7,546 bases of DNA. Source: an uncultured Eubacteriales bacterium. Its GTDB lineage: Bacteria > Bacillota > Clostridia > Peptostreptococcales > Anaerovoracaceae. Location: the NCBI GenBank assembly GCA_902772685.1, contig CACYBO010000124.1, positions 1 through 7,546 of the forward strand, read 5' to 3'. The notes below the pieces were generated by a model. That model ran no database searches, was not told the origin of the DNA, and saw nothing but the letters and a program-made list of their open reading frames with translations. Each line of letters starts with the position of its first letter. The stretch's first letter is position 1. Shown one piece after another: positions 1-6,049 of this stretch. Position numbers and translations under genes: made by a program.

Positions 1-82
1 TAATTCCACCGTGGCCAGCGTCACCAAACTGTGCGAATGTCTTAATTTTGTCAGACATTCTCTCTAAACTACACTTATACAT
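1..82 (-). CDS. 5' end of a gene leaving the left edge, function unknown
   Basis: This is the first 27 codons of a gene that continues beyond base 1. The peptide begins MYKCSLERMSDKIKTF and continues to a Gly-rich stretch, DAGHGG, near the window edge. The ATG at 82-80 is chosen because a full AAGGAGG ribosome binding site lies 7 bases upstream. The ATG at 89-87 touches that site and hits a stop after four codons. A second in-frame ATG (codon 9, 58-56) has no comparable site. The gene has its own promoter and a GalR/CcpA-type operator upstream, so it is probably the main target of the LacI-family regulator encoded at 1330-2367, and may start a catabolic or transport operon. I do not recognise the family from so few residues. 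That a gene starts here is fairly sure; its function is open. Confidence 0.75.
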   Translation of the reverse strand, partial: MYKCSLERMSDKIKTFAQFGDAGHGGI

Positions 83-89
83 GATTCAT

Positions 90-96
90 CCTCCTT
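90..96 (-). promoter_or_regulatory. Strong ribosome binding site of the left-edge gene
   Basis: Read on the minus strand the bases are AAGGAGG, a full match to the anti-Shine-Dalgarno core, with 7 bases (ATGAATC) before the ATG at 82-80. This spacing fixes the start codon and is the main evidence that an 82-base open frame at the edge is a real gene. Confidence 0.85.
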
Positions 97-117
97 TTCT
101 TGATGAAAAATTATATA

Positions 118-131
118 CGTTACCGTTTCGC
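118..131. promoter_or_regulatory. Second, degenerate operator-like element
   Basis: The minus strand reads GCGAAACGGTAACG, with a central CG at 125-124. Its right half keeps the operator pattern (CGGTAAC), while the left half departs from the cre/GalR consensus at three positions and the last base also differs. Its centre is 32 bp from the centre of the good operator, close to three helical turns, so the two would face the same side of the DNA. It could be an auxiliary site for cooperative binding. Its score alone would not justify calling it. Confidence 0.35.
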
Positions 132-148
132 TGCTTGTTTTATCTTTA

Positions 149-164
149 GTGAAACCGGTTACAT
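149..164. promoter_or_regulatory. LacI/GalR-family (or CcpA cre-like) operator
   Basis: The minus strand reads ATGTAACCGGTTTCAC. The core TGTAACCGGTTTCA is a palindrome with one mismatched pair around a central CG. It fits every defined position of the published cre consensus TGWAANCGNTNWCA, and all but the first base of the E. coli GalR consensus GTGTAANCGNTTNCAC (consensus sequences from memory). It lies about +8 to +23 relative to the predicted start of the promoter at 178-206, a usual position for repression by blocking initiation or early elongation. The nearby LacI-family gene carries the recognition helix VSVATVSRVLN, nearly the same as GalR, so it is the first candidate; a CcpA acting elsewhere in the genome is the alternative. 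Confidence 0.75.
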
Positions 165-177
165 ACTTGTTAACTGT

Positions 178-206
178 ATTATAGAGTCATTCATACTAAA
201 AAACAA
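178..206 (-). promoter_or_regulatory. Sigma-A type promoter for the left-edge gene
   Basis: On the minus strand a -35 hexamer TTGTTT (206-201, keeping the TTG) is followed after exactly 17 bp by a perfect -10 TATAAT (183-178). This predicts a transcription start near base 171 and a leader of about 89 bases. The -35 starts only 14 bases after the stop codon of the upstream flavoprotein gene, with no visible terminator between, so read-through is also possible. A second TATAAT (115-110) lies further down but has no recognisable -35 at 16 to 18 bp. If it were used, it would give a leader of only about 20 bases. Confidence 0.75.
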
Positions 207-220
207 GAGGTTTTGGGCTA

Positions 221-1330
221 TTAGAGGTTTAATTTTAACTTTTTTGCGGGACAAACAGATGTGCAGAGGCCGCATCCTGTGCATTTTGTCCAGTCGATTC
301 TGATGGAATCTCCCTCTCTTGAAATCGCCCGGTACATGCACGCATTCACACATTTACTGCAGTTTTCGCTGCAGGGAACACCGTTGGCATGACTGACTGC
401 AGGCTCAAATTTAATCTCATCGAAAGCTTTGAGGTTCTCGAGCGCCTTCCCCCGGATTTCAGACAGATTCTCAATGTTATGATCTTGTGCCCATATTTCT
501 AATTCCTGTACAATCTTGCGGATTGAACCCTTGCCTTCCAGCATGATGCCGGTACCGACCTGAACGGCGGATGCTCCCAGCATCATGTACTCCAGAGCGT
601 TCTGTGCGGAGCTGATTCCTCCCACCCCGCAGATCGGGATATCGACCGTCTGCGCGATGGTCGCCACGGACGCCAGCCCCAAAGGTCTGATGTATTCTCC
701 CGATATTCCTCCATATGTGGACAGGGACGGAACTCCCGTTTCCAGGTCCACTCCCAGAATGCCTCTGACAGTGTTGATCGCGGTGACGCCGGATCCTCCG
801 GCCTCCTTTACTGCCTTCGCGACCTTGGATATGTTCGTTGTGTTCTGAGACAATTTGACCATAACAGGGATATCGACCGCCGATACGACCTCCTTGGTCA
901 TGTCGAAGAGAATGTCCGCGTGGGAGGCGACCACTTCGAGCGATTCCGCGGCAGGATTGGAAACACTCAGTTCAATCGCGTCGGCGCCGAACCGTTCCAT
1001 TTTGCTCGCAAGATAGGCGAGTTCCGAAGGCGTGTGCCCTGAGACGCTGGCTATGACGATACCGCCGCCCGATTTGGCGATGTTCATCTCACGCTCCCAT
1101 CCTTCGATCTGGATGTCGCTGTACATCCTTATATTCTCCGCGCCGAATCTATCCGAAGAAATGCGCGGTCTGACATCGAGCATGATATCGCTGATGATGC
1201 TTTCGGTTACTACCGCCCCCGCTCCTGCTTCCAGAGACTCTTTCAGGCCTTCGCCGTCTCTGTTCCACGGGCCGGCCGCCACCATAACGGGATTTGGAAG
1301 ATTCATTCCAAGAAATTTTGTTTCGAGCAT
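221..1330 (-). CDS. PreA/PyrD-like FMN oxidoreductase with C-terminal 2x[4Fe-4S] ferredoxin domain
   Basis: This 369-residue protein has a dihydroorotate dehydrogenase-type TIM barrel (about 1-300) followed by a ferredoxin domain (about 315-365). FMN-binding features are visible: the lysine in MVKL (159), INTVRG (185-190), GVGGIS (235-240) and AVQVGTG (255-261). The tail has two cysteine sets, C320/C324/C327/C331 and C350/C353/C356/C360, suited to two [4Fe-4S] clusters as in dihydropyrimidine dehydrogenase PreA. Where PyrD and PreA have the SCP(N/Q/H) loop with the catalytic Cys (Ser in class 2), this protein reads VSNPAA, placing Asn125 at the catalytic position. The asparagine of the usual ELN motif is Ser122. 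Dihydroorotate or dihydrouracil is therefore not assured as substrate. No PreT or PyrK partner is present. The start shares one base with the regulator stop (TGATG), with AGGAGA 9 bases upstream (1345-1340). The fold is sure; the reaction is not. Confidence 0.9.
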   Translation of the reverse strand: MLETKFLGMNLPNPVMVAAGPWNRDGEGLKESLEAGAGAVVTESIISDIMLDVRPRISSDRFGAENIRMYSDIQIEGWEREMNIAKSGGGIVIASVSGHTPSELAYLASKMERFGADAIELSVSNPAAESLEVVASHADILFDMTKEVVSAVDIPVMVKLSQNTTNISKVAKAVKEAGGSGVTAINTVRGILGVDLETGVPSLSTYGGISGEYIRPLGLASVATIAQTVDIPICGVGGISSAQNALEYMMLGASAVQVGTGIMLEGKGSIRKIVQELEIWAQDHNIENLSEIRGKALENLKAFDEIKFEPAVSHANGVPCSENCSKCVNACMYRAISREGDSIRIDWTKCTGCGLCTSVCPAKKLKLNL

Positions 1331-2367
1331 CAGAACATCTCTCCTATTCTTTCTCTGTGTCCGCAGGATTTGCGCACTCTCATCTTAGTCTGCAGCTGTA
1401 TCTTTCTCGGCCGCCTGCGTTTCTCTGCTTTTGCCTGTTTCTCCTCTATCTGGTCAAAGAGCATTCTCGCTCCGTATATGCCCATCTTCCTGTACGGCAG
1501 CTCGACTGTCGTAACCTTCGGTTCCATGAGGGATGACATTCTGTCGTTGCCAAAGCCCGCAACGGCGATGTCCTCCGGCACGCGCAATTTCATCTCCTTG
1601 AGCGCATCGATGGCGCCGTAGGCGATCTCATCGCTGGACGCAAAGACGGCGTCCGGCTTTCTCGGGAGATTGCCGATCATCTTCTTCATGCCGATATATC
1701 CGCCCTCTATGTTGTTTTTAACATGATAGATCAGATGCTCCTCGACTTTGATTCCGCTGGCCTTGAGCACGTTCTTATATCCCTGAAGCATTGCTCTTGC
1801 TTCCGGCTCGGGATCCAAGCCGCAAAGCATGGCGATCCTCTTGTGCCCGCATTCGATGAGATGCGCCGTCATCTCCGCCGCTCCGGCCCTACAGTCCACA
1901 AAGACCGAATCCCACGTATCTCTCGCCTTCGTCTCTCCGATGAGAACAATCGGTACATTCTCTTCTTCGATCCAGCTGGCATACTCCTCATTCAGAGTGG
2001 AGTAAAGCAAAATCAACCCATCCACCTTTCTGGTTATGAGCTGGTCGAGATACTCCTTCTCCATGCGAGGGTCTTTTTCCATGTTGCATATGAAAGTGAT
2101 GTACCCCTTCTTGCGGGCAACTTCCTCCACGCCATTGGCCACTTCCATATTCGCCGAATTGATGTTCTGCGGGAGGACCAGCCCTATGGTTCTGGTTCTC
2201 TTGAAATTGAGACCCTGCGCAAACCAGTTAGGCGTGTATTCTTCCTCTTCAATTATCTTCTGAATTTTTTCTCTGGTCTTCGGTGCAACATTCTCCGGAT
2301 GATTCAGTACTCTGGATACTGTTGCTACTGAAACACCTGCCGCCTTGGCTATCTGCTTGATGTTCAT
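1330..2367 (-). CDS. LacI/GalR-family transcriptional regulator
   Basis: This 345-residue protein has normal LacI-family length. It has an N-terminal helix-turn-helix (about 2-22, recognition segment VSVATVSRVLN at 12-22), a hinge helix (about 47-58, with a leucine at 53 in the usual minor-groove position) and a periplasmic-binding-protein-like sensor core starting at TIGLVLP (60-66). The core continues through VDGLILL (115-121), a GHKRIAML strand and DAVFASSDEIAYGAIDAL (239-256). The effector cannot be read from sequence; the family usually senses sugars or nucleosides. The very basic C-terminal tail (about 311-340) is unusual in length and charge. Its ATG overlaps the miaB stop in ATGA, with AAAGG 9 bases upstream, and it overlaps the flavoprotein gene by one base, so it is probably translationally coupled to both. 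It likely controls the operator at 149-164. Confidence 0.95.
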   Translation of the reverse strand: MNIKQIAKAAGVSVATVSRVLNHPENVAPKTREKIQKIIEEEEYTPNWFAQGLNFKRTRTIGLVLPQNINSANMEVANGVEEVARKKGYITFICNMEKDPRMEKEYLDQLITRKVDGLILLYSTLNEEYASWIEEENVPIVLIGETKARDTWDSVFVDCRAGAAEMTAHLIECGHKRIAMLCGLDPEPEARAMLQGYKNVLKASGIKVEEHLIYHVKNNIEGGYIGMKKMIGNLPRKPDAVFASSDEIAYGAIDALKEMKLRVPEDIAVAGFGNDRMSSLMEPKVTTVELPYRKMGIYGARMLFDQIEEKQAKAEKRRRPRKIQLQTKMRVRKSCGHRERIGEMF

Positions 2368-3812
2368 AACAATCTGCCTTTCAGACTGAATGTATTGGAT
2401 CCTGTAATTTCAACTTCAACTAGTTTTCCTGTGATCTCCTCAGGACCTTCGAAATCCACGAGTTTGAATTCGTCTGTCCGCCCGCTGAGCATTCCTCTGG
2501 ATTTCTTGTCCGGTCCGTCGACGAGTACGGTGCAGACTCTTCCTACATACGCAGCGTTTTTCTCTGCGCTGATCCGGTTCATCATTTCAACGAGGCGGTT
2601 GAATCTCTCGTGTTTGACTTCTTCGGGTATCTGGTCTTCATACTCTGCAGCCGGCGTGCCCGGGCGCGGCGAGTAAAGGAATGTAAAAGCAGAGTCGTAT
2701 CTCACTTCCTCAGCGAGTTCGAGGGTCTGTCGGAAATCCTCTTCTGTTTCTCCCGGAAATCCCACGATGATGTCAGTGCTGATAGCTATATCCGGAACCG
2801 CTTCCCTGAGTTTCTTCACCAGCTGCAGATACTGCTCTCTGGTGTATTTGCGGTTCATCCGTTCCAGCACTCTGCTGCTCCCGGCCTGCACCGGAAGGTG
2901 TATGTAGTTACACAGTTTATCACATCGCGCAAAAGCTTCGATGAGCTTATCCGAAAGGTCCTTCGGGTGGGATGTCATGAACCGGATGCGTTCCAGCCCT
3001 TCCACACCGTTCAGTGCGTATATGAGGTCCGTGAAGTCCCATTGCTGTCCGGCCCGGTCCACGCCGCGATAGGAATTCACATTCTGTCCGAGCAGCGTCA
3101 CCTCTCTGACGCCGTCCGCAGACAGCGCTTTTACCTCTGTCAGTATGTCCTCCGGGCACCGGCTCTTCTCCCGGCCTCTCGTGTACGGCACGATGCAGTA
3201 CGCGCAGAAGTTGTTGCATCCGAACATGATGTTTACGAAACTCTTGTGCGTGTACAGCCTCTTTGCCGGAAGTCCCTCGACGATTTCTTCGGTATCTTCG
3301 TAAATGCGGTCGACACGTGTCTCTCTGGAACTCCTGATCTCGTGCTTGGCGCGGGCGTAGTCCTGATGCGCTCCCGGCGCGGGCTGCGCTGCTTTTGCCC
3401 GTTCCGTCTTCGCGCGGTTTTCATAGAGTTCTTCGAGCATATCCGGAAACTCGTGAATATTGTGGGTCCCGAATATGACATCCACCCAAGGGTAACTTCT
3501 GCGGATTCTGTCTGTGATGTGCTCCTGCTGCATCATGCACCCGCACACACACACCGCAAAATCAGGATTCTTCGCCTTGAGCTTCTTCAGCTGTCCCAAC
3601 GTGCCGAAAAAGCGCTGATCCGCATTGTCCCGGATGCTGCATGTGTTGATGATGATAATGTCCGGATCAGCATGCGCGCCGTCCGTCTCCGTACTCTCCG
3701 GCAGTTCCATGTACCCGCGCTGCGCAAGCATGCCGGAAATCACCTCTGAGTCATGCTCATTCATCTGACATCCGAATGTTATTATTTTGTATGTTCTTCT
3801 GTTCTCTGTCAT
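2364..3812 (-). CDS. miaB: tRNA-2-methylthio-N6-dimethylallyladenosine synthase MiaB
   Basis: MiaB is a radical-SAM methylthiotransferase that converts i6A37 to ms2i6A37 in tRNAs reading UNN codons. All three domains are present in 482 residues. The N-terminal methylthiotransferase domain has cysteines C15 (FGCQMNEHDSE), C58 (INTCSIRDNA) and C92 (CGCMMQQ) for the auxiliary [4Fe-4S] cluster. The radical-SAM domain has C199/C203/C206 in GCNNFCAYCIVPYTRGREKSR-type sequence. A C-terminal TRAM domain (about 421-482) ends the protein. The GCNNFCAYC and TRGREKSR motifs fit MiaB rather than MtaB or RimO. A charged, Ala-rich stretch (about 133-175) between the first two domains is longer than I expect for the family. 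The start lies 5 bases after the glf stop, with only a weak TGAG ribosome site that includes the end of glf, so translation may be coupled to glf. The stop overlaps the regulator start. Confidence 0.97.
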   Translation of the reverse strand: MTENRRTYKIITFGCQMNEHDSEVISGMLAQRGYMELPESTETDGAHADPDIIIINTCSIRDNADQRFFGTLGQLKKLKAKNPDFAVCVCGCMMQQEHITDRIRRSYPWVDVIFGTHNIHEFPDMLEELYENRAKTERAKAAQPAPGAHQDYARAKHEIRSSRETRVDRIYEDTEEIVEGLPAKRLYTHKSFVNIMFGCNNFCAYCIVPYTRGREKSRCPEDILTEVKALSADGVREVTLLGQNVNSYRGVDRAGQQWDFTDLIYALNGVEGLERIRFMTSHPKDLSDKLIEAFARCDKLCNYIHLPVQAGSSRVLERMNRKYTREQYLQLVKKLREAVPDIAISTDIIVGFPGETEEDFRQTLELAEEVRYDSAFTFLYSPRPGTPAAEYEDQIPEEVKHERFNRLVEMMNRISAEKNAAYVGRVCTVLVDGPDKKSRGMLSGRTDEFKLVDFEGPEEITGKLVEVEITGSNTFSLKGRLL

Positions 3813-3817
3813 GCTGT

Positions 3818-4939
3818 TTACTCAGATTCCCGCGCGGCATTCAGCGCTGCAAGAATCACCTGATCCATGTCGTAATACCTGTATTCGCCCAGCCGGCCGC
3901 CGAAAATCACATTCTTCTCCTGCTTCGCCAGTTCCTGATATGCTTCGCAGAGTTTTTTATTCCGCTCATCATTGATTGGATAGTAAGGCTCCTCACCCGG
4001 ACTCCATTCAGTACTGAACTCTCTGGTAATCACGGTGCCTGCAAACTCATCGTTTTCTTCATCCCGCGGAAATCTGAACCACTTGTGCTCTATGATCCGC
4101 AGCCACGGAGTTTCCTTATCCGTATAGTTTACCACTGCATTCCCCTGATAGTTCGACGTATTGAGGACTTCTGTTTCAAATCGCAGAGAACGATATTCCA
4201 GATTTCCGAGTCTGTAATCAAACCACGCATCCAGCTGGCCTGTCCAGACTACCGTACCGGCTTTTTGCCTCCACTTGTCACGGTTGAGGAGATAATCCTC
4301 ACCAAGCTGCAGACTGATGTTCCCGTGATCCAGGATATTCGCCACCATGGCTGTGTATCCTTCCGTCGGGATTCCCTGATAGATGTCATTGAAATAATTG
4401 TTGTTATAGGTGTATCGAACCGGAAGCCTTCGAATGATAAAAGCCGGCAGTTCTCTGCAGCTTCTCCCCCACTGCTTCTCGGTATATCCTTTGATCAGCT
4501 TTTCATAGACATCCGTACCCACGAGAAAAATCGCCTGTTCCTCCAGATTGCGGGGTTCTTCGACGCCTGCTGCTCTGCGTTGCTCTTCAATGATCTCCTT
4601 CGCATGTTCCGGCTTCGTCACACCCCACAGCTTGTTGAAAGTGTACATGCTGAACGGCAGCGAATAGACTTCATCATGCCATCTGGCAACCGGACTGTTT
4701 GTGAACCTGTTGAATTCCGCAAATCTGTTCACATAGTCCCAGACTTCCCGGTTGCTGGTATGGAAAATATGAGCCCCATACCGGTGCACGTCGATTCCGT
4801 TTATCTTTTCGGTAAACGCATTCCCTGCGATGTGATTTCGTTTTTCGATAATCAGCACTCTGGCGCCCTGCTCTGCTTTCTGTCTTGCGAAGACAGACCC
4901 GTAAAGTCCCGAGCCAACCACGAGATAATCGTATTCCAT
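3818..4939 (-). CDS. glf: UDP-galactopyranose mutase
   Basis: This flavoenzyme interconverts UDP-galactopyranose and UDP-galactofuranose in the cytoplasm, giving the activated donor for galactofuranosyltransferases. Its 373 residues match the prokaryotic family. An N-terminal FAD-binding Rossmann motif GSGLYG (9-14) is followed by the ribose-binding acid E32. The signature RYGAHIFHT (53-61), GYTEKQWG (151-158), IIRRLPVRYTYNNNYF (168-183), the arginine of LRIIEHKW (281) and the C-terminal GGRLGEYRYYDMDQV (347-361) are all present, so the active site and FAD site look intact. AGGG (4950-4947), which uses the last two bases of the upstream gene's stop codon, is the ribosome site, 7 bases from the ATG. 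The neighbouring GlfT2-like and family 4 glycosyltransferases support a role in a galactofuranose-containing surface glycan. Confidence 0.97.
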   Translation of the reverse strand: MEYDYLVVGSGLYGSVFARQKAEQGARVLIIEKRNHIAGNAFTEKINGIDVHRYGAHIFHTSNREVWDYVNRFAEFNRFTNSPVARWHDEVYSLPFSMYTFNKLWGVTKPEHAKEIIEEQRRAAGVEEPRNLEEQAIFLVGTDVYEKLIKGYTEKQWGRSCRELPAFIIRRLPVRYTYNNNYFNDIYQGIPTEGYTAMVANILDHGNISLQLGEDYLLNRDKWRQKAGTVVWTGQLDAWFDYRLGNLEYRSLRFETEVLNTSNYQGNAVVNYTDKETPWLRIIEHKWFRFPRDEENDEFAGTVITREFSTEWSPGEEPYYPINDERNKKLCEAYQELAKQEKNVIFGGRLGEYRYYDMDQVILAALNAARESE

Positions 4940-4948
4940 GATGTTACC

Positions 4949-6049
4949 CTACTGTTTATATATATTCTTTATTATTGTCACGGTTTTCATGATATCAAAC
5001 CCTGCGCTTCGGATCGCTTCGCTGTTGTCAACTCTGCCTGTCCCACGGAAATCTGTGATTGCCTGCACCCACTGATCCCTGTCAAGATCCACTCTCACAA
5101 CATTCTTTCCTATCACTGTTTCCTCTGATATATTTGATGAAATGACACAAGGCAGTCCTGATACCTGCGCCTCCACCACTGCGAAAGGCAGTCCCTCCTG
5201 CCAGGACGGAAAAGCGAAAACATCCATCGTCTGGTACATATCAGGAACATCGTCAACATTTCCCGTAAAGATCACCACATTGCTGATTCCCATGGACTCT
5301 GTTCTTTGTTTTACACTTTCCAGAAGGCTCCCGTCACCGACCAGCAGCAGCCGCGCGTCAGGCATACTTTCATGTATTGCTTTGAATGTCTCCAGGAGAA
5401 ATGTATGATTCTTCTCCTTTTCAAACCTGCCGACATGTCCAATCACAAACGCCTCCTGATCGATACCGAGCATACTGCGGTGTTGGGTTCTGTCCGTACA
5501 GCTAAAGGAGAACAAATCAACGTCAATGCCATTCGGGATGATTTCAACTCTTGATTTGATAACCTCATCAGTGAATCTGGCTTTTGCCGCTTCCATAGAA
5601 CACGCCAGATACTCCACGTTGCATCGCCTGAGCAGACGGCCGTATACGGTTTTAACGATTCGTCTCTTGATAGTCAGGTCGCCGCCGATGTGGGAGTGGA
5701 CAACCACCTTCTTCACCCCTGCCCGTCTTGCAGCCAGAGCTCCGTAAGTCAGTGACAAGGTGGATCCGGAATGGATGTGCACAACATCATAATCGTTTGC
5801 CTTGATATAGTCTGTCAGCGGTTCTAAAAGGAATCGCTTACTTTTACCCGGTCTGAACGCCAGCCCAAGCTCACCCACCTGTCCACCGCGCTCTTCCACT
5901 ATGCTCCGGAAGCCTTCGTTCGTGCAGAAATAAGGCGTCAGGACATCAAAGTGCGTCTCATCGTCGGCACCGTATCTGATGAGATTTGTGATAAATCTTT
6001 CCTGCCCACCATACATGATGGGTTCTACTGTAATCTCCAGAATCTTCAT
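4949..6049 (-). CDS. Family 4 glycosyltransferase (GT-B fold)
   Basis: This 366-residue protein is a retaining GT-B glycosyltransferase. The N-terminal Rossmann domain carries the glycine pair in MYGGQERF (12-19), and VVHIHSG (89-95) and VVVHSHIGGD (115-124) are typical acceptor-side segments. The C-terminal nucleotide-sugar domain begins after IPNGIDVDLF (171-180). It has GHVGRFEKEKNH (204-215) with the phosphate-binding Arg/Lys, LLLVGDG (234-240), and the EX7E motif EGLPFAVVE with E285 and E293. There is no signal peptide or membrane segment, so it likely acts on a lipid-linked intermediate at the cytoplasmic face. Donor and acceptor cannot be read from sequence. The start overlaps the GT2 stop in ATGA, with AAAGGA 9 bases upstream, and the stop is 9 bases before glf, so all three are co-translated or co-transcribed. 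Confidence 0.93.
   Translation of the reverse strand: MKILEITVEPIMYGGQERFITNLIRYGADDETHFDVLTPYFCTNEGFRSIVEERGGQVGELGLAFRPGKSKRFLLEPLTDYIKANDYDVVHIHSGSTLSLTYGALAARRAGVKKVVVHSHIGGDLTIKRRIVKTVYGRLLRRCNVEYLACSMEAAKARFTDEVIKSRVEIIPNGIDVDLFSFSCTDRTQHRSMLGIDQEAFVIGHVGRFEKEKNHTFLLETFKAIHESMPDARLLLVGDGSLLESVKQRTESMGISNVVIFTGNVDDVPDMYQTMDVFAFPSWQEGLPFAVVEAQVSGLPCVISSNISEETVIGKNVVRVDLDRDQWVQAITDFRGTGRVDNSEAIRSAGFDIMKTVTIIKNIYKQ

Larger units (their letters stand above)
83..220. other. Intergenic regulatory region
   Basis: This is the only gene-free stretch longer than 9 bases in the window. It is visibly more AT-rich than the flanking genes and holds, in minus-strand order, the promoter, the good operator, the poorer operator, an AT-rich TATATAAT segment and the ribosome binding site. 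I see no intrinsic terminator for the upstream gene: there is no GC-rich stem followed by a T run after the stop at 223-221. Confidence 0.8.

Noticed and set aside
1..22. DAGHGG near the left edge as the zinc site of an N-acetylmuramoyl-L-alanine amidase
   Set aside because: The residues just before it (FAQFG) do not have the hydrophobic strand typical of that family, and too little sequence is present to support the call.
100..353. Short plus- and minus-strand frames over the intergenic region and the 3' end of the flavoprotein gene
   Set aside because: They overlap the promoter/operator region or the ferredoxin coding sequence and lack ribosome sites or family features.
357..380. Inverted CTGCAG repeats as a possible terminator or recombination site
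   Set aside because: They lie within the cysteine-rich ferredoxin coding region, have no T run, and are explained by the codons there.
2610..3749. A 379-codon open frame on the plus strand
   Set aside because: It lies entirely opposite miaB, whose every domain motif is intact. The plus-strand product has no recognisable motif or ribosome site.
4955..4981. Possible promoter before glf (GTGACA ... TATAAA on the minus strand)
   Set aside because: The spacer is 15 bp, and the predicted start would fall at about the ribosome site, only some 9 bases from the ATG, so the transcript would lack a usable site. It also lies in coding sequence of the GT4 gene.
3776..5128. A 450-codon open frame on the plus strand
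   Set aside because: It is antisense to glf and the end of the GT4 gene, both certain. It is rich in Phe/Ile/His/Arg without domain structure, typical of a shadow frame.
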